From NCBI GenBank assembly GCA_018697195.1, contig CM031879.1, forward strand, positions 37,249,408 to 37,313,407: a stretch of 64,000 bases of DNA. Reading direction: 5' to 3'. Numbering within the stretch: the stretch's first letter is position 1; every line of letters starts with the position of its first letter. Of this stretch, positions 13,501 to 28,500 are shown in pieces. The DNA is from Certhia americana (Eukaryota > Chordata > Aves > Passeriformes > Certhiidae). The position numbers were made by a program, and so were the translations under genes. The notes under the pieces are model-generated. The model was given only the letters and a program-made list of their open reading frames with translations, searched no databases and was not told the DNA's origin.

Positions 13501-16500
13501 GTCTGATGTTAGCAGTGACAGCTTATTGCTATGAAAATACTGACAAAAGCTTTATCTTGGGAAGGGTCCAAGTCTCGTGAGGACAGTGAATAAAGAATCT
13601 GAATTTGATTCTTGGGACCTCTTGAGGCTGAGTCTAGGGTCCAAAACTGTGCTGAGGTATCTTAGTCTTTAATTGCAATGATAGTAAATGTAGCAGGTTT
13701 CAAGCTTCCCTGAAGCCTTTTTATAGTCAGTATGAATAATATGGAAAAGTTTAAGCAGGTGATTAAAAATTAATTTTATGATAAATGTTCATTTTCTGGT
13801 GGTTTGTAATTTTACATAATCTGCTTCATATTGAAAAGGAAAATGAATTTCTTATAATCTTTTAAACTGCTTTTAATTTTAAAAGCAAAAAAGGCAATTC
13901 AGATGTGCAGTAAGTATAAATACAAACAAATCAAGTCTTTAAAATCAATTGTCTTCTGCTTGAACAAGAGGAAAGTTCTCCTAAATCTAGTTAGAGAAGG
14001 TGAAGGCTGGCCCTGCATCTTTACCCAGTACCACGCCATCTTCTCTATGCATGCTGAGTGAGTGGGACAAGATGAGATCAAATGTAGAAAGAATTATGGA
14101 ATAGTTCCTCTTTGTGTCATGAGAAGTTAAAAAGAGGAAGACTATGCAGACAAATCCAAACTTAGCTTAAAATGTTGCACTACCTGATATTTTGTGGTAA
14201 AGTCTGAAGTTTTCTTTAGTGCTTCTTTCCTGTCTTTTGCTGTTTGTTCTGGTCTGGGATTCTGCAATCCTCTTCATCTCATATTAGAAAAAGTTGTGGG
14301 ACTATGGGGCAAATTTGTTTTATTTTAAAAGCTGTATTGCTTCTGCAGTTGTGTAGCATGGCCTTACAAATTCAAATGCCAGCAGCTTGTGTTCTGCAGC
14401 AAGAAGCAGAAAAACTAAGAATACTGGAAAGCGGTGCTACTGTAAAATGCTTATTTAAAAAATGCTATACTCTCTATCTCTCCATGCTGTCTGAAAGAAT
14501 AATAGCCTGCCACACCAAACTAGTTCAGTTCTAACAAAAGATCCTAACAAAGGATCCTGGAAAGCATCAGTCTGTAGGGTTGAAAACACAAGGGCAAGGG
14601 CTTAGAGTGTGCTTAACAATGCAGAAGGAAAGTGAAAACAAGAGAGGAACATTGCCTAATCAGTTCCTGAGATGTAAAACTAGTATGGAGATTAAATTTT
14701 TGGCATTACTCACTTGTTATGTTCTTAAAGAGATCATGTATTTTAATTTATGATACAGTAGAATAATGAATTCAGGTAGACAATGAATGCCAGGGGTCTG
14801 GGAAGGTTGTTTTTTACGGTGATTTTGTATTAATAACTTGAGTAAGAACAATATTTTCTCTAGATAAAGCAATTTATTCATCAAAAGATTATTTTCATAA
14901 CTTCTTGCACTTAGAATGTTCAAGTAAGTCTCAATACAGTGTGAAATCATCAGTGATGAGCAATTAATTTCAAAACCATCGCTATTACTCCCAAGGAGCT
15001 GACTGCCAGTAGAATGTGATCAGAGTCTAGTGCCATGTCAGTGAGTTTGATACACTCAGTAGCACATTTTGGTAGCAGTTTTTCTCAAAAGTTAATTGTT
15101 GTGAAAGGTACAATGAGTTGTATTGATCTACTTGTTTTACTAAGCCACTGAGCTGAGAAATAAAATCAAAAGCAGGAAGTTGGAACATAGAGCAGGGAGT
15201 GGACATAGAGCTGCCTTAATTTATGAACTCAGGTGTCTAAGTTTCACAGGTCAGCCTGATGCAGTGTTGATCATAACTTATCAAGTGTGCTTTTCTTTCC
15301 CAAATGAAGGTGTATGGCATGTTTGGTAGTTTGAATATGATGCTCTGTCTCCAGGGGTGTGTAATGGAGATCCTAGTGATGATCTGAAAATGCAAAACAT
15401 GACCATAATTACAAATATGGAGGAAATTGAAATGTTCATTAAGAGTTGGGAAATTGAGAAATCTCTTGAAGTAACAACCAGGAGGCCAGTAAGAAACTGT
15501 ACTGAAGATAACTGCACATACTGTATGGAACTGTTAAACAGAAACATTTTCATCCCTTGTCACAAGAAGGTAAGTATGAGGATCAGAAAAATTGCAGGAA
15601 TTATGAAAAGTGACCAATACATGCACATTTTTAATGTTTTGCTTATTTTTTATGATTTGACAATGGAATGGGTGGCTTTAATACCCCGTCATGTTGTCCA
15701 TTGTAAACACACCTGTATTGATCCCTGTGCTATTGTGCTGTTTTTTTCAAATTACTTAATGGGCCTTTCTCAAAGGAAAGATCATCATGTCAAGAGAAAC
15801 ACATTCCAGAGATGTTATTTTTATGAAATGGTTGACATGGATAACTAGAACAGAAAGCCTCAAGCTTCTGCTGCACACAGAATTACTCAAGTGGCCATTT
15901 CCTTCTGAGAGCTAGATGTGTTCAGATTCCTGATTCACTTCTTTTTCTGCTTTTCCACCCTTTGTTTTTGTTGTGTTATACTTCGATTTTTATCACAGAC
16001 AAATGTTGTTAAAAGTATTGCACGCATCTGAGTTCCTTATTTCAAATTCCTAAGGCACTCCTCACTTTCCTGAGGCAGAAAAACATGCAGGGAATTCTTC
16101 TGAAAGGAAGGAATGAAAGTAGTTTCTTTATATACAAAATTTAGCAGATATTTGCCACAGAAACTTAGTGTGAGGGAGCAGTGGTAAGCAGTTTGAAATC
16201 AAGATAGAGTGGCACCAGTGAGTAGTAGGAATCTTTGCATAATTGTTTTGACATATCTCATTTCATAATGATTTGAGGAAATCTGAGAGGTCATAATACC
16301 TACTGCATGTATATTTCCAGGAGGACTCTGATAGTACATCTTTTCCTGGTTTATAGCAAAAACTATAATATCATCAAGATTTTCAAGTGGTTGGTTCATT
16401 CATTATAAAATTTATTTTCTTTCATACCCATGATGATGGCAAAGCCAAAGTGGATGGAGTGTATTGTGCTTGTGCTGGCATGAAGCAGCTGGTGAAGGAT

Positions 16501-19500
16501 AGGTAACAGAGTTATCAGTGTGATGACTCTGATGCCTCTTGGCAGAAGTGAGAAACTGCTTGAAGATTTGCTGAAAGCACAGGGAGAACATGGCTGCGGC
16601 ACAGTAATGAAGAGGCAGAATGAAACAAAATCTGACTTTTACATCTTGTTACAAATTTATGCAAACAAACCCAACAAAAACAAGATAGGTTGCATTTGGG
16701 TTCAGTAAAATAGGCTATGAGGTCCTACAGACACGGAAACAGAGTACTAAGTAATTCATTCACAGCAGGATTGTATGGAAGGTACAGCAGCAATGTTTAG
16801 CTGAGATTATTCACTTTTAGTTGACAGGGCTATACTGAAAAGCTCTTTAAAGCAGTGTGACAATCTCATTAGGACTACATGATCAGCATAAAAAATTCTC
16901 GCAGTTTAAGTTTTGAAGAATGAGTGTTCTGACAAAAAAGATATTTTTAAATTTAAACTCTGCTAGGGACTTTTTCCTCTTGTGGCTGTATTATTTCTCT
17001 TAATTACTGATTTATTTTAGTTACAGGAAGTCCTTATACTTGATAATTCCCAATTTCAATATGTTCCTAGGTGTCACCACAAGAATTTTGTGAGAAGATG
17101 TGGATCAACAGTACTAATTTTTGGAACTATGAGTGTGATGCACTTTCTGCATATGTGGCTTTATGCAACAAGCACAACATCTGCATTAAATGGAGGACAC
17201 CTGATTACTGCTGTAAGCAGATAGCCATATTTTGTACTCTTATGTGCCTTTAGTGATGAGGTTTTTTAGTGATTTGGGATTTTAGTGATTAAGTGTTTAG
17301 AGATAAGTTAAAAATATATTTCTTTCTATTATTCTTGTAAGTAACATCTCGTTTTATCACAGCATTGGTAGATCAGGTAAATCATAAGATGAGAATACAT
17401 CATCTAGTCATGAATGAATTTTAATCTCCATTGAATTAGCTGCTTATCTAAAGTACTATTAAAAGTATAAATGGGTGCTTTCTGTGTTAACTCACTTGTT
17501 ATTGCTGCCTGTTTAACCAATGAAATGCTGAAAGAATATAGAAGCACTCAATGTCCTATGTTATTCCTTGCAGCATTGAGCTGTCCTGAGGGCAAGGAAT
17601 ACCAGCCTTGTGTGCAACCCTGTGAAGCCAAGACATGCTTGAATAAATGGTTCTATGAAGATTCTCCCTGTTCCTATTTAAGGGAAGACTGTGTGTGTAA
17701 AAATGGCACCATTCTGCATAGAACAGACTCTGACCTCTGTATACCAGAAGAAAAATGTAGTAAGTACAGTAGGATAGAGTAGTTTTGCAGTCATGGTACT
17801 ATTAACCACAGTTACATTAGCAGTTCATAGTAAGAGATAAGCTTAAGTTCTGTGTCAGTCCTCAGTAAATGTGAATCTGGTAAAGGTCCCTTCAACAGAG
17901 CCTACATTTCTCTCAAGCTACAGCAGTTTGTGCTTTCAGTTAACTTGTCTTTAAGAACCAGTGCTGATATACCTCTGCTGGGGGAAAAGTGAGAGTCATT
18001 CTTCTATAGCTCCCAGGCTTTCCTCCCTTCAGAACTTAGGAAGGAGTAACACTGGCAGATTCTGTTCCTTTTCCATTTTCACCACAGAAAATCATTTGTT
18101 CCTTTGGGGCTTTTAAGGTCATCATCCTTTCTTGGATTCTTTTATCATAATGCTCCTCAACCATATTATTTTATGCAATAATTTCATGCAAGTCATTGTT
18201 GCTTGCAGGAAATGGGAGCTGTCTGCTTTTTGAAGGATATAATGCTTTTTTTCCTTCCAGCATGTACAGATGATAAAGGACAGCCCCGCTCTGCTGGGGA
18301 GATCTGGAATGGGTCCATGAGAGGATGCTGCATGTACAACTGTTTAGAAAACGGAAGCATTATTGCTGTAGAACCTGAATGCAGTGAGGATCCAACACCG
18401 GTCTGTGAAAGAGAAGGGGAAGTTCTACTCCATGTCATTGAAGAGAGAGCTTGCTGTCCCAAGAAAGTTTGTGGTACGTACCACACTTGATTTCTGTAAC
18501 AGAAATATAAAATAAGTGCTTCCTGTTCACAGGCAGCTGACAAACTTTAGATTCAAGGTAACGTTTTTTAGAATTACTTTTCAAGTACTTGTGGCTGGTT
18601 GGTCCAGCAGTTGAGGCTTCTATTCTTTGTAAGAATTATTCACTGAAATATTTTTTTCCTAGAAGTCCACCAGTTCAACAAAACTTCTGTTAAAAATGAA
18701 TTTTTAAGCTCTTGCATGGAATTTCATAATAAATTAATATATATTCAATGATAGAAGTACCTTTGTATTTGGGGATATCATCAGAGATTTCTTGCTTTTC
18801 TTTCTAGTGCTTTGGCATGATGAACAGTATCAGCAGAAGTATTTTTTTCCCAGAAGCCATTTTTTAGGAGCTGATCACTGACTACTAATATTCTGCCTAG
18901 CCAGTTAAGATAAAGAATAAGCTTATTGCTCCTAAAACATTAAACGAAACATACTAATTTCTTCATTACATTTTCAAAGAAAATGAGAACATATGGTCCA
19001 GCTGATAGGGTGCTTTTGCTTATTAGATGCCTGTAACCAAAGCTATATTGCCAATTTGCTCAAGGAATATCAGTGGGAAATTATAGGTGGCTTCGTGCAC
19101 TGGGAGCAGATCAAGCAAATACCAGTTTTAAGAGGAATATAATTGCTTGCTTGGTTTGAACTGAAAGGTCTACTTGATGGTATAGAGTGAATTTTAAGCT
19201 GACTTGGGCTGCTCTTCTTTTGTGGATCTCTGTATTAGATGGTATAAATATCCTGAACTATAGGACTTACACTTTTATCTGTTTAAAGATATAATTTTTT
19301 TTTTTTATCCCACAGAATGTAACATGTCATTGTGTGATGCCATTATTCCAACATGCAAACCCAATGAAAAATTAGTTGTAGGCTACCAACCCCTGTCCTG
19401 CTGTCCACAGTATCGATGTGGTAAGGGAAATACAAAATCACAGTTAGTGGAAAGTTTTCCATAATTGTATTATATGTTGGAAGAAAATTTGTATTACAAG

Positions 19501-22500
19501 TTGTCTTGATTTTTAATGGAATAAGACTGTAAATAGCACCAGGCAAGGATGTATGTTTTTTTAAACATTGTCCAATATTTTTTGTATTTGTGTTTTGTGT
19601 TACTTCTGATTTACAGTCAATTTGGAGTATTTTATTTTATTTAGCTATGAAGAATATATTTTCTATATCTTTTTCATATTGTTTCAATGACTCCTTTTAA
19701 AACAGTATTTGTTTCACATCCCTCAGAATGTGATCCTTCAGTTTGTTTTAATGCATCCCAGCCCGACTGCAGAGAAGATCAATTTATTGTTGAAGCAAAA
19801 CAGGAAGATCCCTGTTGTTTCTCTCATCTCTGTGGTAAGAAGCCTCTAATATTTTTATGAAGAGCTAAGGAATAGTCAAGTATTTAAAAAAAGAGACTAT
19901 AATTCTGAAATAAATAACTCAAGGCAGGAATTCTTGGAGTGAGATTTCACACAGATCTGGCTGACTGGAACAAAATTATTCTTGGGTTTGGGGATCTTTT
20001 CTTTCCAACTTAATTTTGAACATCATGTTTGAACTTTGCTTAGCTTTTATAGCCATAAAATCCTTAAAAGTTCTATTATCTGAGTAACAAACGCAATATT
20101 GCTTGTTATATAGCCTATCAGATGGAATTCAAATGTGCTAACTTTTTTGTATTTAAAACTTTGTACATGTCTGGTTTTTTGTGTTTTTTTAAATTTAGTT
20201 TGTGAATCCTGTATTGAACCTGTTCCCTCATGTAGTGAAGGGGAAATTCTCACTGTAGACGTTAACACCATACACTACTGTTGTCCTCATTACTACTGCG
20301 GTGAGTGCAACTGTTGTGAGTTCAACATGTCACCAAATTCAGTAAAAATGACAGACAGTGTGTGGGTGTGCAGGGATTTGTTGGGGTTTGGCAATTAGTG
20401 TGGGCTTCAGGTGTAGACTAAGAGGTCCAAATGAGGGTGTAGAGGTACCAAATCTGATGTAGATTCAAAGTTCTTGGTATGCCCAGTGGTGGAATAACAA
20501 ACCTAGTCAGTGGAATCTGGAGAGGTTATTTAGTTCAGCAGACAGAATAAGGTTATCTTCACAGTGATCTAAATACCAGTATACTAATGTGGCACTGAAT
20601 CCCATCCTTGGAGTATAAATGTACAATTGTTCATATATTAAAACAAATTAATAAAACAGTTTCCATGTTGTTTTTCCTCTGTTGTACATTCACTAATATT
20701 TAGGCAGTTTCTTTGCACTTTTAGCTCCTAGGGGAAGGAGTAGACCAAGGGTTTCAAATATTACTCGGCTGACTACTATTCAAACAATGAACAGGCAGAA
20801 GAAAAATATTTGCAGTGTAACTTAGTCCTTTTCATAGCCTCATGAAACACATAAATTGTGCTATACATTTTGAAGTAACAGCTACAACTATAACTACTTA
20901 ATTTAGCTTTCATACTACTGCAGTCTTTCAGGGTAATTTCAAATAATTAAATTTACTTCCATTAAGTTTGGAGTTTAGCAATTTTTACTTCAGTTCTTTT
21001 GGTATTTTGGTCCTTTCCTTTTCCTAGAACTTTTACCCAGCTGAAATTTTCTGCAAAGGCCTTTGTCAATTTTTTTTCCCAATTCTGGCAGGGAGAAAGT
21101 TAGATCTTAGTGTGTGATCTTCTTACACAGTCCCAGTAAGCCACTTCTGACAAGGAAGGCAGTATTTTCATATTAGCATCATACCTGGAGGGCAGTTGCT
21201 CCCTGTTATCTCACAGAAGTGCACTTTACAGTACATTTCAAGTCCATGTTTCCCAAAGATTATGGTTTTAGCTGTCCTTGTTGCTAGTTATTATCTTGAT
21301 TAACTCTGAAGTTATATTAAATATGATATTTAATATATATATATATAATATATGATATAATATCCGAATATTAAGTGATTTCTGTTTGATGTTTCTTGAA
21401 AATTTGAACATGTTCTAAGACAACTAAAATCACTTTCGAAAATCTTTGTTTAGTTTTTAATTCCAAGTATAATTCAGATGATTAAGAAGGACAATAACAT
21501 TTATATAAGATAATTTTATTTTTAAAATAGTTTATCAAAAGAAATGTAAGCTGGAAAACATGAAGAAGTTGAGTAAATTCTCATATATCTTTTGCCCTCA
21601 TTTAGTTTGTGATGAAAATCTTTGTTCTGAGCCTCCTATGATTTGCACAGAAGACATGACACCTGTGAAGGAAAAAATACTTGGGCAATGTTGTCCGGAA
21701 TGGCACTGTGGTAATTATTGCTTTATTTCTTATTAGAGTTGTTAACCATATTTGCCAACTGTTGCTAACAATTAGCTAATTGATTAACACTGTTTTCTTT
21801 ATCTCCTCAGAATGTAGTTGTGAAAATTCTACTATGCTGACCTGTAAATTAGTAAGTGGTGTCTTTTATATATTGTTATTAATGGTGTTGAATTGTCTTA
21901 TTCCTCCCTTTTGCACTCCTTGTTTCAGTTAGTTGTAAAGAGTGACCAGGGACAGGGTGGGATTGCCTTCCAGTCCCAGCTCAGGTATGTGACTCCAAGT
22001 GTCTGCATGGTGCTGTCAACTGTTTCTTGGAGAAATTTCACTTCGTGTGTTGTAAGGTGGAAAAAAGAAAAAGCAACTGTAATTTTATCTTGTTCAGTGT
22101 TGACATGAAGCAATATGCTAGTAAGGCTTTCCACAAAAAAAATCACATTAAAAAAAATAATTAATGTGGTATGAGCTTTATGATTATATGTATTATCTGA
22201 AGAAATGTGCTGGTTTGTTAATCATTTATGCTTTTGATTAAAATGATTTTACATTATTGAATTAAGCTGATATGAGAAGTCATAAATATTTTGCTCCTCA
22301 TGTCATAATAGGGACTGTGATCTGGAAAATTATTATAAATGATTGTTCAAACTCCCATTAATATCATAGTGACCATATTTTCCTTATCCATTTTTTCCTT
22401 GTGTGAAGACAGCATAATGTAAAGTCTATTAAGCAGTTTTAGATTTAAATAGCTTTCACCTATCTTTCAGAAAAAAATTCTTAGGATGCAATCTTTTGCT

Positions 22501-25500
22501 AATATATTTATTATTGAAATAACTTTGTATTTCAGGAAAAAATGCTGTTTATTGACTCTGCTATTCTATGCATCCCTACAGAAAATGAAGTGCTGTTTTC
22601 TGTTTAAAGATATACATATGCTGAATAACTCTGAACATGCTACTGTTTCTTGAGTACATTGCAATTTTTCTCTTTTATGAAACCAGGGGTAGAAGTGATA
22701 AAAGTAATATTTTACACTTTTAGAGAAAAATTATTTGTGTAGCCCTACATTTAATTGTGCATGACTTTGCAAACTTTTTCTCTTTCTATACTCAGGGAGA
22801 AGTTAAAAAAATAGATAGCAGCATTTCCAGTGCTTGTGGATGCACTCACTACATTTGTGGTATTTTTTTCAAATTCCTCATTGTTGTGTTTTAGATTTTA
22901 GCTAAAAGGGTGTGCAAAGAAAGCAGAAATAAGGTCATTGTAACCTTCTCAAATGTAAATGCTCTTTTTCCTTAATTTGAATATCTAGTTATGCAATGAT
23001 ATTCTCTTTTCTGAATATGGTGCTTTGTCTGCTAACCCATCCACTTTGCGTTTATTCTGGCAGTGTGGGAGTGTTGTCTGAAAGCCCATGCTTTCAGAGT
23101 CAGGTACAGTCTCTCTGGTGAGAGACAAGTATGAAACAGGCTGTGAAAATGAACCGAGTGTGAACAGGGCAGCTGCTCCTTGTCCCCTTCCAACACAAAT
23201 GAGACAACACCTACAGAGAGCAGCAAGCCTGTTCAGCCAGCATGAAAGGAGGCAGCCAGACTTCAGATCAGAGCTCTGCTCCCTCCCTGCGCTCAGCTAC
23301 CCATGTAGGTAGGGTAGGTTTCAGCTGCACTGTGCACGGGGTGCTGAGGCAAGCTGCAGTCCTGGCAGCAGCCCAGGCTAAACTGCCCCCAAGAGCTAAG
23401 CACATATTTACAGTACAGCCTGAACAGATTACTGGACCACAGGTATTTGCAGACAGATTAGTTTAATTGACAGAAAGGCTACATTGTATGATATTCAGAA
23501 GAGCTCAATGTTAAATAATAGAACACTTTTAAAATAGGAGCTGAATGTTAAATATTAGAGCACTTTTAAAATAAGAACAGCAGACTTTACTTCCATAGTA
23601 GGAACACTATTATTTTTAGGCAATTTTGCACTTTGTAGCATTTTCTAAAACTGAATTATCCTTCCTTCCACTCTTGTTTGGTAATTAAAGCCACAAAACA
23701 ATCAAGTCTAAGAGATATAATACTTTTGCAGTGAATAGGAATTTTCCCTACTTTTGTCTTACCAGTTGTTCTGTTAATTTGCTCCATGATTTTTTCCCCC
23801 CCATCTGGTAACATTTATTTCTTTTGTTTTTAGAGAAGGATGATGTGTGCATCTTCCAAGAGGTCACAGTACTGAATCCTGGACAGTCAGTGATTCAGTA
23901 CTTGGATGGAGACCTTTGTTACACTGTACAGTGTTTACAAGAAAAAGATCAGAACACAGGCTACAATGCCATGCATTTCACAATGATGAACTGCTCCCAG
24001 CAATGTGAAGCAGTAAGTACTCTTAATATACAGGAATGATGCAATTTGTGTGCACAACTGCACAAATAGGATAAAAGTTTTAGTGAAGATTTTTGCTAGT
24101 CCTGTTTACTCAGCAAGAACTTGAGAACTTAGCAGTGATGCTGTGTATCTTGTGTCTACACGATTATTTTGAGAGGCAGTTTCTAGCAGCTTATGTAAAC
24201 ACCTCCCTCCCTCCCTCCCTCCCTCCCTCCCTCCGCCTCCCTCCTCCCTCCCTCCCTCCCTCCCTCTCGCTCCCTCAGCCTCCCTCCCCTCCCTCCCCTC
24301 CCTCCCTCTCCCTCCCATAGCGCCTGCCNNNNNNNNNNNNNNNNNNNNNNNNNNNNNNNNNNNNNNNNNNNNNNNNNNNNNNNNNNNNNNNNNNNNNNNN
24401 NNNNNNNNNNNNNNNNNNNNNNNNNNNNNNNNNNNNNNNNNNNNNNNNNNNNNNNNNNNNNNNNNNNNNNNNNNNNNNNNNNNNNNNNNNNNNNNNNNNN
24501 NNNNNNNNNNNNNNNNNNNNNNNNNNNNNNNCCGTCGCGCCTCCACCCTACACTACCATCCTACCATGACCGTCTAGTGTTTTCCTTGCTTCAGGCTACA
24601 AGTGTTTTGTAATTTCAGAAATCAATGAGAATTCCATATAATGTTTTTTTTACTAAATTTATAAAAGTAGCTCGGTTGTCGCTTTTCCTAGTTCCTTTCT
24701 TTCCAGCCCCATCAGAGAGGCTTATTCCTCTCAGCCACCATACCGGTGCTGGTACGATGTCAAAAAGTGTTACTGCTCTTTTCATACAGGGAGAATACGC
24801 GACCCCCCCCCCCCCCCCCCCATTTGATGTCCTGTATGAGGTAAGTGCCTCTGAACAGAGATAGGAAATATCTGCAATTATACAATAGACAGGAGGCTAA
24901 CAGACATTTCTTAGTTAACTCATGCTTTCATTCTTGCCTAATACCTCCTTACTGCTGATTTATGTATGTTTTTCTAAGCCTTCTGATGTTTTCATTTTTT
25001 GTAATGGAGTTCTCATGCACTTTCTTGTAAACAATTGTTTTGCATTCCTCTCTAGAGGAAGGAAGACTTGATAGACTGTTAGTTTGACTTGTGGGGATTG
25101 GATAGGTTAAACTTTATCCTCCAATCCTAGGTCACCTGTGAAAAGATATATATATATATATCTCGGTCACACAATAAACCTCTCTTTTTCTCCCTTCTCT
25201 GTGAAGAGAGTTGTTGTGTGTGTGTGTGTTCATTTCTTGTCAAACAGCAACACTGGTTACACACTTAGAGATTATTTATGATGTATGATTGGAAATGAGT
25301 GTGTTTACCTAAAGACCTGCCATTTCACACATGTGAATATCTTATTGCTTGTAATATTTTCTGCAAAGATATGCAAATGTCATAATTTTCTTAAGGCTGG
25401 ATAAGCTTTAACTGCAGAGCAGGGTTCAAATTATAACTCTGTGTACTGTGATTTAGATGTATTGAGAGCTTCGGAGCCTACATCTACAGGACTTCTATGT

Positions 25501-28500
25501 CCCCCTCTTCTCAGGGCCACTCTTCTTTCCATGCTGGTTACCACAGAAAGGAAAAGTGCAAATTGAGGCTCTGGGGTTCAGGATCTTGATGTTGTGTTCC
25601 AGCATCCACATACACAGAAATTTAGATGTGGCCATGACTTGATTCATACTTCCAGTTGATTTCAGAGCAAAAGAAATGATTGAACTGGCACAGAGTCCTT
25701 TCATTCTGCAGTAGGACACCCATGCTCAGCATCATGCTGGAGAGCAGAGCCATGGCTGCAGGGAGGAGTAACCTCTTGTATTTAGAGGATGATCTTTCTC
25801 TTTTGCCACCTACGGATGGTCTGCAGTGACTTTCCACTCCAGTAGATGCTACAGCATCAGGACACTACTTTTATAGACATTTCAGTTTGGAGATAAAGCT
25901 GAAGTGTTTTGACTTTGTTTTATATATTCAGGAAGGAAGCACCTGGACCTCCAACTGCACCAACTACAAATGTGTGAAGACTGCTGCAGGGGCTATTGTA
26001 CTGGGGTCAAGCATTGTCTGCCCCCCATTTAATGACACTGAGTGTACAAAGGTTTGTACTTTGCATAAGGTAAGTGACAATAATTGCTCCGGAGTTTGGC
26101 TTACACTCCACAACACATGCAAACTTTGTGCACTTTCTTTAAATTAAAAAAGTGGTAAGTAAAAACATATAAATGAACAATTTGCAGTCATTTCCTATAC
26201 TCCTGTTTTCTTTCCAACTGACAAAGTATCTGTGAGAAGTGTAAAGTTTGGCTTGGGTCTTGTTGATGACTGCTTTTAGAATATTGTGGAATTGGAATCA
26301 GGCTTGTCATACCACTATATAAAGTGCTAATCATTATATCTTACTTTAGGTTGGAATAATACTTTGCCAAGTTCATAGAACACACACAATAAATCAGATA
26401 AATAAGATAAAGAAATCCAAAATTGCTCAATATAAAAGTTAGCGATATTAAAAATTCCTTAAGTTGTGCCATGATTAGGGAGATGAAAGAGTATATGTAA
26501 ACTTAACTGTCTCTTAAACTAAAATTTCTGTACCATAACAAAAATATATCTAGGGTATCTGCCTACATTATACATTTAAAAATATAAAGTTGGTATATGC
26601 ATAAAAACTGCTTTGAAGAACATATATTCTTCACAAAGATTGCATATTTGTTTACAGTTTGATTTCTAATTTAATAATTCTCTAACTTTATAATACTTGT
26701 AAACTTTTTCACTTACAGTACATCCTATATTTAATATGAGCTACAAATAATAATACATATATATATATGTAGTGAGGGTAAGTACCACTGCTGCCTTGAA
26801 TACAGATTATATATTTAGGACCAGTCTTACCTACCCCTTCCATTTGTTTAAAAAAGTTCCTATTTCTTCCAGTCCTAAGGAAGGTAATCTATTTTAAAAT
26901 AATACCTGTACTACTTTGAGTTAATGCTTGAGTTTCTTCCTTGGAACCATTCTGACACCATCTATTAAGATAAGATTTTAAAGAATGGAGCCCTAAAATT
27001 CACTTTCTGAATCAGTCTGACCTGTTTTTGAGAGACATTGAGCATAGGTCTGAACCAGAAGCTGAGAAGAAAACTTTTGTCACAGGCAGTTCAGGATAAT
27101 TCAGGAATATCTGAGTGCTCTTTTAAAAAGTTCTTGAACAACTTATTCAATGTAATGAGGTAAAAAATATATGCTCGCATGAGAAGACAGAAGCTGAAAA
27201 ATTTCTGTCTTTTGTCTGCTGCTATCCTAAGAGTTCTATTTATGTTCTCTAGTCTGCTTGATATGCAGATTTGGACTACTCACAGGAATTTTTGAAACTA
27301 TCCTAATAAATCTCCATGGTGGAGAAATAGATGGGAGTAGATTATATAAAAGACCTCATGCTTATAGAAATGAAGCAACTTCTTCAAAGGAAAGTAGATC
27401 AGATGTCAACTGAACTTGTCATCAGTGAGGAGTTCATTTTCAGTTTCAAAGGCTGTAAAGAATTTGTGAAACAAACCTTCAGTTCATACATATCTGTGTT
27501 ATTCTGTTGGTTTCAGTGGCACTACTTTTTATTAGTTTGACATCTTTAAAATGTGGAATGTCTTGAGATACAATTTCCCTTTGCATTGGGCCCAGACTTT
27601 TTTTGCTATATTCTTCTTTTATTTTCCTAGAATGGAGGAATTGTGGAGACGTATAATGATGGCTGCTGCAAGACCTGTAAGTGGTGAAGGCTGCAATATG
27701 TGCTAGTTTGGCTTTGGTTTTGGAGGGCTTGTTTTTTAACCTCAGTTGCTGGGACATAAAGAGGGAAAAAGCATGCAGTTCTGCCTAAAAATAACTAAAA
27801 ATTGTTGTAGTTACCTAACTACTCTTATTAAAAGATCTTGCTTAATTTGGCTGCTGACTTGGTGATTTTTAACATAATTGTTCTGGAGTATAACCAAATC
27901 TCTCCAAATATAACTCATGAAAGAATAAAACTGTCTCAATTAAAACAATTAAAATATTCTCTTTGTCATTAAGTGGGCTCTCAAATAACGGCTATATGAT
28001 CTTCACCTTAAAAAACAAGAATTTTTCCTCTTAAAAGTGATTCCTGATTCAATGATATTTTGCAATACATCTTCACACTTAACAACTTATTCTGTATCCC
28101 TAATATGTATTTTCTAAGTCCAAAGTACTGGAATGTTTTTTCTTAAATCCCAAATGAGGAAAAATTAGAGTAATACTGGTGATAGCAATGCTTATATAAA
28201 ATCAGTCTTTAAATATCTGGTAATACATTCATATTTTCTGTGTTTAACTTTAAAATATGATTAAATGGACTCAAGCTGACATAAAGGTTATGCAATTTAT
28301 GCAATTTTAAATATAGATTGAGAACAAACTGGTTTTCTCTGCAGTTTTGGCTAGAAATTTTTTTATTATCTGCATATTTAATTATGTGCGTGTGTGTGTA
28401 TATATATACATATAAACCACTGTTTTGTAAAACTAATTGTGTAGAGAGAAGGCATGTACAATATTAAAGAAAATCTTAACACTCTTTTTTGGCCTATTTT

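Noticed and set aside
24093..24546. Proline/serine-rich or glycine/arginine-rich open frames over the CCCT tract and gap
   Set aside because: These come from simple repeat and N bases and are not genes.
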